DNA of 64,000 bases from an uncultured Clostridia bacterium. GTDB lineage: Bacteria; Bacillota; Clostridia; Christensenellales; Borkfalkiaceae. Positions 27,915-37,474 of this stretch are shown here, piece by piece; the stretch's first letter is position 1, and every line of letters starts with the position of its first letter. A program made the position numbers and the translations under genes. The stretch spans positions 1 through 64,000 of the forward strand of contig CANQHV010000004.1 in NCBI GenBank assembly GCA_947624005.1. The letters are read 5' to 3'. The notes under the pieces are model-generated. The model made no database searches and had not been told where the DNA came from. It worked only from the letters and a program-made list of their open reading frames with translations.

Positions 27915-28094
27915 CTATTTCCGCTTTTTGCGTTTTGCGCCGTCGGCGGATTCCGCCGAGGGTTTTGTTTCGTCTTTTAAATTTTTATCTTCGGCGTTCA
28001 GAAGTTTAATCATTTCTTCCAGCCGTTCCCCCGAAACGTCTTCGCGTTCGGGCGAAAGCTTGCCGTAAGCCAATTTGTCGTGATGAATTGTCAT
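27915..28094 (-). CDS. Small hypothetical protein (59 aa), ATGA-coupled to the capD-like gene
   Basis: MTIHHDKLAYGKLSPEREDVSGERLEEMIKLLNAEDKNLKDETKPSAESADGAKRKKRK; start overlaps the upstream stop by 3 nt. Confidence 0.6.
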   Translation of the reverse strand: MTIHHDKLAYGKLSPEREDVSGERLEEMIKLLNAEDKNLKDETKPSAESADGAKRKKRK

Positions 28095-29929
28095 AAATTT
28101 TCCGTGATTTTATAGGTAGGCACAAGTTGAGTAAGAAGTTCTTTCATATTATCCGTTTCGGCGTAAGCCGCCTTATACAGCTCGTCGAGCGTCGTCCACA
28201 GCGAATCTTCGTCGATTTTAAGCGGGCGCGCGATATTTATAAGACCGTTAGCCGTCTTCTGAAGCCCCTCTTCGTCCATAAGCCTTTCTTCGTACAGTTT
28301 TTCGCCGGGGCGGAGTCCCGTGCATACTATGTCGATATCCACGCCCGGTTCAAGTCCCGAAAGCTTGATAAGATTTACTGCAAGGTCGTAAATTTTTACG
28401 GGTTCGCCCATATCGAGGACGAATATCTGCCCGCCTTTCGCGTAAGCGCCCGCTTGCAGGACGAGCGACACCGCCTCGGGTATGGTCATAAAGTAGCGGA
28501 TTATATCCTTGTGCGTGACCGTGACGGGACCGCCCTCGGCTATCTGTTTTTCGAACAGCGGTATAACCGAGCCGTTCGAACCCAATACGTTTCCGAAACG
28601 CACCGCGACGAAGTTGGTGTTTTTGCTGTGGCGGCCTATCGTCTGGATTATCATTTCGCAGATACGTTTGGTCGCGCCCATAACGTTTGTGGGGTTTACG
28701 GCTTTGTCGGTGGATATCTGCACGAAAGTTTTCGCGCCGTATTTGTCGGCGCACCTTGCCACGTTCAGAGTGCCGAAAACGTTGTTTTTCACCGCCTCGT
28801 TGGGGCTGGTTTCCATCAACGGCACGTGTTTGTGAGCGGCGGCGTTGAAAACTATCGCGGGTTTGTACTTTTTGAATACGTCCTCCATCTTGCCCTTGTC
28901 GCGCAGGCTCGCGATAAGCGTTATAAGATGCAGGTCTTTATGCTGACGTTTAAGCTCTTGCTCTATGTCGTACGCGTTGTTTTCGTATATATCGAGTATA
29001 ATAAGCGTTTTGGGGTTGCGGGTTGCTATCTGGCGGCAGAGTTCGCTGCCTATCGAGCCGCCGCCGCCCGTTACAAGCACTACCTGATTTTCGATATATC
29101 CCATTATCTCGTCGAGGTTTACGCGCACCTGGTCGCGCCCGAGCAGGTCGGTTATGCGCACTTCGCGGAGGGCGGAAACGGTCGCGTCGCCCGCCACTAT
29201 CTGATAAATTCCCGGCAGGGTTTTGACCTTGCAGTCGGTCTTTTTGCAGATGGCGTAAATCCGCGCTATATCCGAGCGTTTTGCCGTGGGTATGGCTATG
29301 ATTATTTCGTCTACCGAATATTTGCCGACATACTTGGGTATTTCTTCGGTGTCGCCGACTATCTTTACGTTATTTATAGTTCTGCCCTTTTTGGCGGGGT
29401 CGTCGTCGATTACGCAGACGGGCAGATAATCTATTTTGTCGGTGGTCTGAATTTCGCGTATAAGCATCGCGCCCGCGTCGCCGCCCCCGACTATCATTAC
29501 CCTTACTCTGTCTTTGAACTGTTTGGTTATCGAATACTTTATCGAAACGTACAGCCTTTTCGAAAAGCGTATCGCAAGCGCGAACAGCGTTACGAACACG
29601 CCGCATATTATCGAAAAGCGTATGTTGCCCTCTACTTTGAAAATCACCGAAAACAGCGCGCTTATCGCGAGAACGCAGATATTCGCGCCTATTATTTTAA
29701 GCGTGTCGATTATGCCGACCGACGTAAAAACTATCGAATATAATCTGAAAAGCGAAAAGAATGTGAAAAACGTGCCCAGCTCGATAAGGTACACCCACAG
29801 AAGTTCGAGGCTTAACGTGAACCTGCCGTTGACGATGAGGTACGCGAACAGCAAAGAAAGCGTGATTGCGACAAAATCGCACGCGACAAGCAGTAATATA
29901 TCTTTTACTTTGGTATAATTCTTTTTCAT
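28091..29929 (-). CDS. Polysaccharide biosynthesis protein, CapD/WbpM-like nucleoside-diphosphate-sugar epimerase/dehydratase
   Basis: N-terminal TM region, VTGGGGSIGSELCRQI, FNAAAHKHVPLME, STDKAVNPTNVMGATKR; start trimmed to MKKNYTKVKD. Confidence 0.92.
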   Translation of the reverse strand: MKKNYTKVKDILLLVACDFVAITLSLLFAYLIVNGRFTLSLELLWVYLIELGTFFTFFSLFRLYSIVFTSVGIIDTLKIIGANICVLAISALFSVIFKVEGNIRFSIICGVFVTLFALAIRFSKRLYVSIKYSITKQFKDRVRVMIVGGGDAGAMLIREIQTTDKIDYLPVCVIDDDPAKKGRTINNVKIVGDTEEIPKYVGKYSVDEIIIAIPTAKRSDIARIYAICKKTDCKVKTLPGIYQIVAGDATVSALREVRITDLLGRDQVRVNLDEIMGYIENQVVLVTGGGGSIGSELCRQIATRNPKTLIILDIYENNAYDIEQELKRQHKDLHLITLIASLRDKGKMEDVFKKYKPAIVFNAAAHKHVPLMETSPNEAVKNNVFGTLNVARCADKYGAKTFVQISTDKAVNPTNVMGATKRICEMIIQTIGRHSKNTNFVAVRFGNVLGSNGSVIPLFEKQIAEGGPVTVTHKDIIRYFMTIPEAVSLVLQAGAYAKGGQIFVLDMGEPVKIYDLAVNLIKLSGLEPGVDIDIVCTGLRPGEKLYEERLMDEEGLQKTANGLINIARPLKIDEDSLWTTLDELYKAAYAETDNMKELLTQLVPTYKITENL

Positions 29930-29949
29930 ATTCTTCCAAATAAATAAAT

Positions 29950-31776
29950 TTATTCGACGGTTACGCTTTTTGCGAGGTTCCGCGGTTTGTCCACGTCGTT
30001 GCCGCGGAGTACGCTTAAATAGTATGCGAAAAGCTGTAAGGGTATTACGGTTACGCTCGCCGCGAAATAAGGGCAAGTTTCAGGCACGAAAAATTTCCGA
30101 CCCGCCTTTCCGTAGACGTCGTTAAACGAAAAGGTTGCGCAATACGCGCCGCGGGTTCTGGTTTCTTCGAGGTTGCTTACAGTCTTTTCCACCGTTTCGG
30201 GCTGGGTAAGCGCGCCTATTACAAGCGTGCTGTCCTCTATAAGGCTTATGGTGCCGTGTTTAAGCTCGCCCGCGGCGTAAGCTTCCGAGTGCATATAGCT
30301 TATCTCTTTCAATTTCAGACTGCCTTCGAGGCATACGGCGTAGTCTATGCCCCTGCCGATAAAGAAAACGTCCTTTTTCGCTATCATCTCGGAGGCGAAA
30401 CGCTGGATTTCGTCCTTGTTCTTCAAAACCGAGTCTACCTTTGCGGGCAGGGTTTTGAGTTCGGAAACGAGAGCGGAATATTCTTTGTCCGTAACCGTTC
30501 CCCTGACTTTCGCAAAGCGGAGAGATACAAGATACGCCGCTATAAGCTGCGCCGAATACGCCTTTGTGGTGGCGACAGAAATTTCGGGTCCCGCCTTGGT
30601 GAAAAAGGTCTTGTCCGCTTCGCGGGCTATAGACGAGCCGACGACGTTGACGACGGAAAGGGTGTCGAGCCCCCTTTCTTTCGCAAGCCTTAAAGCCGCC
30701 AGACTGTCCGCCGTTTCGCCCGATTGGCTTATTACAATAAACAGTTGCGATTTGTCTAAAATGGGGTCGCGGTAGCGGAATTCTGAGGCGAGCTCGACCC
30801 TGACGGGAACGCGCGCAAGCTTTTCCATTACGTATTGCATAACCACGCCGACGTGATATGCAGAGCCGCACGCGGCTATGATAACGCCCGTATACGAGGC
30901 GATTTCGCAATCTTTCAGCCCCACCTCTTTTTCAAGGTCTATGTCGCCGCCGCCCATAAAATAACTTAAAGTGTCCGCGATTACCTTGGGCTGTTCGTGT
31001 ATTTCTTTAAGCATAAAATGCTCGAACCCGCCCTTTTCGGCAGTTGCGACGTCCCAATCTATATGCGACGGCTGCTTTTCGTGCGGTTCGCCGTCGATAT
31101 TGTAAAAAGCCGCCTTACCCTTTTCAAGGCGCACTATTTCGCCGTTGTCGGTATAGTAAACCGTGCGGGTATAGCTTAATATCGCGGGCACGTCGGAGGC
31201 GAGAAAGCTTTCGCTTTCGGTAACGCCGATTATCATCGGGCTGTCCTTTCTGACCGCGTAAATTTCGTCGGGTCTGTCCGCAAACATTACGGCGAGGGCG
31301 TACGAACCCCTTACTTTGAGTATGAAATTCGCGATAGCCTTTACGGGGTCCGCATATTTCGCGTAGTAGTAGTCCACGAGCTTTGTGGCGACTTCCGTGT
31401 CCGTTTCCGAATAAAACGTATAGCCGCGCCTTTGGAGTTTGGCTTTCTGCTCGGCGTAATTTTCTATTATTCCGTTGTGTACGGCGACGATTGTGCCCGA
31501 ATCGTTGGCGTGCGGGTGTGCGTTGAGTTCGGACGGCTCGCCGTGGGTAGCCCAACGGGTATGACCTATGCCGCAGCAACCTGCGGGCGTTTTTCCGTTC
31601 CCCGTCTTTTCGCGGAGAATTTCGAGTTTGCCTTTCGCCTTTACGACCTCTATACGTTTGCCGTCCGAAACGGCGATTCCCGCCGAGTCGTATCCCCTGT
31701 ATTCGAGGTGTTTAAGCCCGTCGAGAAGAATGGGCGCCGCCTGTCTTCCCCCGATGTAGCCTACTATGCCGCACAT
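29950..31776 (-). CDS. glmS: Glutamine--fructose-6-phosphate aminotransferase (isomerizing)
   Basis: MCGIVGYIGGRQAAPILLDGLKHLEYRGYDSAGIA, two SIS domains, C-terminal KPRNLAKSVTVE. Confidence 0.97.
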   Translation of the reverse strand: MCGIVGYIGGRQAAPILLDGLKHLEYRGYDSAGIAVSDGKRIEVVKAKGKLEILREKTGNGKTPAGCCGIGHTRWATHGEPSELNAHPHANDSGTIVAVHNGIIENYAEQKAKLQRRGYTFYSETDTEVATKLVDYYYAKYADPVKAIANFILKVRGSYALAVMFADRPDEIYAVRKDSPMIIGVTESESFLASDVPAILSYTRTVYYTDNGEIVRLEKGKAAFYNIDGEPHEKQPSHIDWDVATAEKGGFEHFMLKEIHEQPKVIADTLSYFMGGGDIDLEKEVGLKDCEIASYTGVIIAACGSAYHVGVVMQYVMEKLARVPVRVELASEFRYRDPILDKSQLFIVISQSGETADSLAALRLAKERGLDTLSVVNVVGSSIAREADKTFFTKAGPEISVATTKAYSAQLIAAYLVSLRFAKVRGTVTDKEYSALVSELKTLPAKVDSVLKNKDEIQRFASEMIAKKDVFFIGRGIDYAVCLEGSLKLKEISYMHSEAYAAGELKHGTISLIEDSTLVIGALTQPETVEKTVSNLEETRTRGAYCATFSFNDVYGKAGRKFFVPETCPYFAASVTVIPLQLFAYYLSVLRGNDVDKPRNLAKSVTVE

Positions 31777-31779
31777 ATT

Positions 31780-33174
31780 TTACCTCCGCAATACGCCGTA
31801 GCCCTTGTCGATAAACACGTTTGCGATTTCCATCGCGGTTTGTTCGCATATTTTCGAAGTTTCCGCCTCGACCATTATACGCACGAGCGGTTCGGTGCCC
31901 GATTCGCGCACGAGCACTCTGCCCGCGTCAGCAAGCTTTTTTTCGGCGCGCGCCACAGCCGCCTTTACGTCGCCGTCCGAAAGCGCCGCCGCCTTGTCGG
32001 TTACCTCGACGTTTATAAGTTTCTGCGGATAAATTCTTACAGGCTCGCACAGCTTCGAAAGCGTGGTTTTGCGCGCAAGCACCGCCTCCATTACTTTTAG
32101 GCTCGTAAGTATTCCGTCGCCCGTCGTGGCGTACTTCGAAAAGATTATATGCCCCGACTGCTCGCCGCCCAGCCTGTTTCCGTGCGCCGACATATATTCG
32201 TATACGTATTTGTCGCCCACCGCGGTTTTTACGTAGTCCACGCCTATTTCGTCCAAAGCCTTATAAAGCCCGATATTCGACATAACGGTTGTTACCACAG
32301 TGTTGGTTACAAGCTTTCCGCGCTCTTTCATATATCTTGCGTAAAGATAGAGTATTTTATCGCCGTCCACCACATCGCCGTTTTCGTCCACGGCTATGCA
32401 TCTGTCGGCGTCGCCGTCGTAGGCAAAGCCGATATCGAGGGAATTATCCTTTACAAGTTTGCACAGCCCGCCTATATGGGTCGAGCCTGCGTTGTCGTTT
32501 ATGTTGAATCCGTCGGGTTCGGCGTTTATCAGATACACTTTCGCGCCCAAAGCCTCGAAAACGGATTTTGCGATATTCCACGACGAACCGTTGGCGCAGT
32601 CAAGCCCCACTTTCATTCCCCTGAACGAATAAATGCCGAGCGAAATAAGGTAGGCGATATATCTGTTTCTGCCCGAGCAGTAGTCCACCGTCTTGCCGAT
32701 TTTATCGCGCTCGGCAAAGGGCACTTCCGTATAGACCTTTCCGAACACTTCCGCCTTGCCGTCGAGGTAGTCCTCTATCAAAGCTATTGTGAACTCGTCC
32801 ATTTTTTCGCCGTGGCTGTTAAGAAGTTTTATGCCGTTGTCGAAATAGGGGTTGTGGCTTGCCGAAATCATTATGCCGCAGTCGAAGTCGTCCACCCGCG
32901 CGACGTACGACACCGACGGCGTCGTCGTAACGTGAAGCATATACGCGTCCGCGCCCGAAGCCGTAAGCCCCGCTATAAGCGCGTATTCGAACATATAGCT
33001 CGAACGGCGTGTATCCTTGCCTATAACCACTCTCGGCGGGTTGTCGTCGCCGTGTCTTTTTCTGATTTCGCCGAGATACCACCCGAGAAATCTGCCGACC
33101 GAAAACGCGTGGTCGGCGGTTAAACTTTTATTGGCTTCCCCGCGGAAGCCGTCCGTTCCGAAATATCTTCCCAT
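31780..33174 (-). CDS. glmM: Phosphoglucosamine mutase
   Basis: YFGTDGFRGEAN, ISASHNPYFDNGIKL, DGDADRCIAVD. Confidence 0.96.
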   Translation of the reverse strand: MGRYFGTDGFRGEANKSLTADHAFSVGRFLGWYLGEIRKRHGDDNPPRVVIGKDTRRSSYMFEYALIAGLTASGADAYMLHVTTTPSVSYVARVDDFDCGIMISASHNPYFDNGIKLLNSHGEKMDEFTIALIEDYLDGKAEVFGKVYTEVPFAERDKIGKTVDYCSGRNRYIAYLISLGIYSFRGMKVGLDCANGSSWNIAKSVFEALGAKVYLINAEPDGFNINDNAGSTHIGGLCKLVKDNSLDIGFAYDGDADRCIAVDENGDVVDGDKILYLYARYMKERGKLVTNTVVTTVMSNIGLYKALDEIGVDYVKTAVGDKYVYEYMSAHGNRLGGEQSGHIIFSKYATTGDGILTSLKVMEAVLARKTTLSKLCEPVRIYPQKLINVEVTDKAAALSDGDVKAAVARAEKKLADAGRVLVRESGTEPLVRIMVEAETSKICEQTAMEIANVFIDKGYGVLRR

Positions 33175-33839
33175 CAGTTTTTCCTTTTTACTACATTGTC
33201 GCCCGATTTTATTATGCAGTCGGGGGGATACGCCCCGCGGAGGGACGTAAGGGGGTATACCGAGGTGTTTCTGCCTATTACGGTACCGGGGTTCAGAACG
33301 CAGTTGCAGCCGACCTCGGTAAAGTCGCCGAGAATAGCGCCCAGCTTTTTAAGCCCCGTAGATATTACTTTATCGCCGTACTTTACGGTTACGCACTTTT
33401 TGTCGGCTTTGACGTTCGAGGTTATCGCGCCCGCGCCGAGGTGGGCTTTGTAACCCAATATGCTGTCGCCGACGTAGTTGTAGTGCGGAACCTGAACTCC
33501 GTCGCAAAGTATTACGTTTTTGAGTTCGGTAGAGTTGCCGACTACGCAGTTTTCGCCTATTATCGCCGAACCGCGTACAAAGGCGCAATGCCTTATTTCC
33601 GCGCCCGCGCAGACTATTGCCGGCGCGCCCAGATACGCCGTGGGGGCGACGCGCGCACTCTTATGCACCCATACCCCCTCCGAAACCTGCGCAAATTCGG
33701 AAGAAAGCTGCGCGCCCGCCGAAAGTATAAAGTCTTTAAGCCCCGCAAGCGCCTCGAATGGATAAGCGAATTTTTTTATATATTCCCCCGCTATCGTGTG
33801 CGTGAAGTCCGAAATCTCGGAAAAAACGTCGTCCGTCAA
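33174..33839 (-). CDS. Left-handed beta-helix acyltransferase, stand-alone GlmU C-terminal-like
   Basis: Hexapeptide repeats, VPHYNYVGDSILGYKAHLGAGAITSNVKADKK resembling GlmU acetyltransferase active-site region; no pyrophosphorylase domain. Confidence 0.8.
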   Translation of the reverse strand: MTDDVFSEISDFTHTIAGEYIKKFAYPFEALAGLKDFILSAGAQLSSEFAQVSEGVWVHKSARVAPTAYLGAPAIVCAGAEIRHCAFVRGSAIIGENCVVGNSTELKNVILCDGVQVPHYNYVGDSILGYKAHLGAGAITSNVKADKKCVTVKYGDKVISTGLKKLGAILGDFTEVGCNCVLNPGTVIGRNTSVYPLTSLRGAYPPDCIIKSGDNVVKRKN

Positions 33840-34027
33840 TTTGCCCGTCCTTTTTATGCGGAATAAACCGAATTTTATATCATTCTAATTTTACCATTAG
33901 CTTATACAATTGTCAAACGTATAAATTGAAATTTATACGTCGGGCGCATTTAGCCGTAATTTTAAAAATCCGTAAGATTTTTTCATTCGCTTTTATGCGG
34001 GGCGGGCGCGCCCCGCCCCGCAATAAA

Positions 34028-34063
34028 AATACCCGTCGGAGAGCGTACTCCGACGGGTATTTA
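34028..34063 (-). terminator. Terminator of rlmD-like gene
   Basis: aaatacccgtcggagagcgtactccgacgggtattt. Confidence 0.7.
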
Positions 34064-34075
34064 CGCCTTACGGCG

Positions 34076-35452
34076 TTATTTATTAAGTACGAGAACGGCG
34101 ACCGCTTCGACGTGTTTCGTCTGGGGGAACATATCGAACGGCGTGACCGAAACAAGCTTATAAGCACCGCTTGCCTCGGGCGACTTTACAAGCTTTCCGC
34201 CCTTTTCTTTAAGCGCGCCCGTCAAAATCCCGAGGTCGCGGGCGAGGGTCGCGGGGTTGCACGACACAAGCGCGACCTTTTCCGCACCCGAACGCGCAAC
34301 CGCCTCTGCGGCGGAACGTTCCATACCCTTTCTCGGCGGGTCGCAGACTATGAACTTTTTTCCGTCCGCGCCCGAGAGTACGCGCGATATCTCGTCCTCT
34401 ACCCTGCCGCATATATTGTACATATTGTCAAGCCCGTTCAGCCGCTTTAAGCCGTCGGCGCACCGCGAAGCCTCGGCGACCGCCTCGACGCCGTAAGCCT
34501 TTCGGCATTTTTTCGCGAGCATTGCGGTAAGCATACCGCCGCCCGAATACAAATCGAGCGCGACTGCGTCCTCTTCCGCTTCTTGCAGAATACGCGCATA
34601 TAATTTTCTGCGCACGCCGTCGTTGACCTGCAAAAAAGTGTTTGCGCCCGCCAAAAATTTTATACCGCAGTCCTCCGCCTCGAAAACGCCGTCGCCGCGG
34701 CATATGTGCCACTCATTTGAAAAAATCGCGTTGGTTTTGGCGGGGTTTACGTTAAGCAAAAGCGTGAAATTTTCAAACTTTCCGTCTAAAATTTCAGCAA
34801 GCGGAGAAAGGTCCAATTTCCTTGTGGCGACGACGGCGAAGATAAATTTTCCGTTTATTTCGCGCACGGTGATATGCCTTAAATCGCCGCCCTCTTCGTC
34901 TGAATAACCCGTAAGATTTTTAAGTTTTGCAAACTTTTTTACGGAATATATTACGTCTTTTACCCATTCCGACTGAATAGGGCAGTCGTCTACGGGTATT
35001 GCGCGATGGCTGGCGCGGGCAAAAAATCCGAGGAACGCGCCCGAATTTCCGCGCGATATCGGCATAACGAGTTTGTTGCGGTATCTGTATTCTTTTTCGC
35101 AGGGCACGCACGCGTCTACAGGAAAACTTACGCCCGCTATCTTTTTAAGCGCGTTTTCCACAAGCCCGCGCTTTATTTTAAGCTGTTCGGCGTAACAAGC
35201 GTGTTGAAGATTGCACCCGCCGCACTTCCCGAACACGGGGCAGGGCGGCGAAACGCGGGCGGGCGAGGGGCGAAGAACGCGGCTTAACTTGCCGTAAGCT
35301 ATGCCGCCCTTTACTTTGAGGGCGAGAAATTCCACCTCTTCCCCTTCAAGACAAAAAGGCACGAACGCCGTCGTGCCGTCTGCATATATTACGCCCTCGC
35401 AATCCGAACCGATTGCAAAAACCGTGCCTGTATATTGCGAGTTTTTTATCAT
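34076..35452 (-). CDS. rlmD: 23S rRNA (uracil-C5)-methyltransferase, RlmD/RumA family
   Basis: CPVFGKCGGCNLQH Fe-S site, ALDLYSGGGMLTAMLA, CDPPRKGME, VSCNPATLARDL; start trimmed. Confidence 0.88.
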   Translation of the reverse strand: MIKNSQYTGTVFAIGSDCEGVIYADGTTAFVPFCLEGEEVEFLALKVKGGIAYGKLSRVLRPSPARVSPPCPVFGKCGGCNLQHACYAEQLKIKRGLVENALKKIAGVSFPVDACVPCEKEYRYRNKLVMPISRGNSGAFLGFFARASHRAIPVDDCPIQSEWVKDVIYSVKKFAKLKNLTGYSDEEGGDLRHITVREINGKFIFAVVATRKLDLSPLAEILDGKFENFTLLLNVNPAKTNAIFSNEWHICRGDGVFEAEDCGIKFLAGANTFLQVNDGVRRKLYARILQEAEEDAVALDLYSGGGMLTAMLAKKCRKAYGVEAVAEASRCADGLKRLNGLDNMYNICGRVEDEISRVLSGADGKKFIVCDPPRKGMERSAAEAVARSGAEKVALVSCNPATLARDLGILTGALKEKGGKLVKSPEASGAYKLVSVTPFDMFPQTKHVEAVAVLVLNK

Positions 35453-36006
35453 TTTCTTATCCTGTACACAAGCTTGTTCACCCAATTCTGGCAGGAAAAA
35501 ATAAGGTAGTCGTAGGGCCAGAAAATAAGCGTGCCGCCGACGAAGATGAAAAGCAGTATATATTTATTTACGAATTCGTATACGTTTACGGGCAGGAACG
35601 CGCCGCCGAAAACGCCGTCGAAAACCAAAATATACGCGACCCAAAGCGTGAAGTCGAAAAGCGCCGCCTTGACGACAAGCGCAATCCACTTGTTTATTTT
35701 GAACCTGACTTGCAGAGCGTTAAGCAGGGGATGCAAGCCGAAAAACATTATAAACGGCACTATATCCCAGAATCTTCCTATCGCGCCGAACAGTATCGTA
35801 AGCACGCACGTTCCCGCGTACGCGAGGAAGTCGCCGACGTAAAACTGTTTGGAAAGCGGAATCATAAGCGCGATAACGCCGCAAAGGTATCCCGTTGCGA
35901 GCAGTATGCCGCTGAAAAAGCCGAGCGACAGAAATACCGAGGCTATGGCGCAGGAGATTGCGGAAAGCGCTATTTCAAAAGATTTCGAATATTTGCGCTT
36001 GCCCAT
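35449..36006 (-). CDS. Hypothetical multi-TM membrane protein
   Basis: 186-codon ORF, about 5 hydrophobic helices, operonic. Confidence 0.75.
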   Translation of the reverse strand: MGKRKYSKSFEIALSAISCAIASVFLSLGFFSGILLATGYLCGVIALMIPLSKQFYVGDFLAYAGTCVLTILFGAIGRFWDIVPFIMFFGLHPLLNALQVRFKINKWIALVVKAALFDFTLWVAYILVFDGVFGGAFLPVNVYEFVNKYILLFIFVGGTLIFWPYDYLIFSCQNWVNKLVYRIRK

Positions 36007-36009
36007 AAT

Positions 36010-36618
36010 TTAACGACAGCAGTTGCACAGGCAGTTTATGCACATATTTATATAACAGCACTGAATACACCACGAGCAGAAATTCCCGCCCATCTGGTCG
36101 TCGGGCGTTTCCGCCATTGTCTGACCCTGATATGCGCTCCCCGCGCCCGCGTTGGTATTCTGATTTTCCGCCTTTTCGGAAAGCCGCCTGTAAGTTTCTT
36201 TGTATTTTGCGTTTTCGGGGTCGAGCTGTATGGCTATTTCAAGCTGTTTTTTGCTTTCGTTGACCCAATTCTTGCGATAGAATACAAGGCTCTGCAAAAA
36301 ATGCCACTGCGCCGTGCGCTCGTCGAAGCTGTCCAAAACGCGCTGGGCTTCCTGCAAGTCGCCCGCCTTTATAAGCTCTTCGACGCGAGTATAAGACGCG
36401 CCGCCGCCGTCTGACGCCGCGCTTTCGGAAAGTTCGGTCATAAGCGAATTGTACGCCGTTTCGATTTTGGTGAGCATCTTTGCGGCGTTATTGCCCTTTT
36501 CGCCGTCCATAAACCGCTCTTCGAGGTATTTGGCGCGCAAAGATTCGTAGGCGGCTTTTATCTCTTCCTCGGTCGCCCCGTCGGAAAGTCCCAATATTTC
36601 AAGATTCTTTTTGTTCAT
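36010..36618 (-). CDS. J-domain/TPR-like protein with Cys-rich C-terminus
   Basis: N-terminal DnaJ-like helix region, TPR-like middle, C-terminal FCSWCIQCCYINMCINCLCNCCR. Confidence 0.75.
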   Translation of the reverse strand: MNKKNLEILGLSDGATEEEIKAAYESLRAKYLEERFMDGEKGNNAAKMLTKIETAYNSLMTELSESAASDGGGASYTRVEELIKAGDLQEAQRVLDSFDERTAQWHFLQSLVFYRKNWVNESKKQLEIAIQLDPENAKYKETYRRLSEKAENQNTNAGAGSAYQGQTMAETPDDQMGGNFCSWCIQCCYINMCINCLCNCCR

Positions 36619-37471
36619 TTTTCACCTTTTTCGCGCCGCCGTAGAACAGAGCGCGCGTTTTTACGGGTATTCCGCGCAGGATTATGTTATCCGTCAAATC
36701 GCGGTTGAAATAAAATTTGATTTTAAAAAGTCGCTCGCGCATATCCGCAAACAGCGCGTCGAACAGAAAAACCATTTCCTTTTCGTGCGATTTTGCCATT
36801 TCCGCGCGGGTTTTTTCGCCGAACGCGTTGAAAAGCACGTTATATGCGCCCTTTTTAACGTCTTTGTCGTAATCGTCCACGGCGTCGATAAGATATACCC
36901 ACTTGCCGAGGTCGTAGAACAGCCCGTCTGTGTCGGCGGTCGCTTTACCGCCCAGAACGAGCGCGGAAAGCTCTTTCATCATAAGCGCGGACGGCTCCGC
37001 CGCCTCGTCTATAACGGCGCAACCCCTTTTTTCGAGGGCGTCCTGTTCCGCCGTGTGGCGTTCGATTATTTCGACTATATCGGGGCGGGTTTTACGGGTA
37101 ATTTTATACGCCTTATAGTAAAGCCGCCGCAATATTCCTTTTTTGTCGCCGTCCTTTTTGTCGTCGGTAAGTTTGAAATACGCAAGCGTAGCGTTTATTT
37201 TGCCGACGGTAAGCATTATGTCGTCGCAGGCGACGACGGGACGGCGGCGTATCCAATGCAGACAGCATCTGCGCCTTATTATTTTTACGTCCTCGCCCGC
37301 TATATTATGAAGAATAGCCGCGAAAAACGCCATATCGTAAGTAAGCGACGTGCGGGCTTTCTGTCCGCAACCCTTGCCTATGCTTTTGCACAGCCCGCAG
37401 TAAAGCGCCTTATACAGCGTTTCGTCCTTTTTGAAAAGATACGGCGCGTCGGGGTTGATATATCCGAACAT
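36599..37471 (-). CDS. DUF5685-like protein
   Basis: MFGYINPDAPYLFKKDETLYKALYCGLCKSIGK N-terminus. Confidence 0.75.
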   Translation of the reverse strand: MFGYINPDAPYLFKKDETLYKALYCGLCKSIGKGCGQKARTSLTYDMAFFAAILHNIAGEDVKIIRRRCCLHWIRRRPVVACDDIMLTVGKINATLAYFKLTDDKKDGDKKGILRRLYYKAYKITRKTRPDIVEIIERHTAEQDALEKRGCAVIDEAAEPSALMMKELSALVLGGKATADTDGLFYDLGKWVYLIDAVDDYDKDVKKGAYNVLFNAFGEKTRAEMAKSHEKEMVFLFDALFADMRERLFKIKFYFNRDLTDNIILRGIPVKTRALFYGGAKKVKNEQKES

Positions 37472-37474
37472 ATA

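Noticed and set aside
31776-31790. glmS ribozyme upstream of glmS
   Set aside because: Only about 3 nt separate glmM and glmS, so there is no room for a ribozyme leader.
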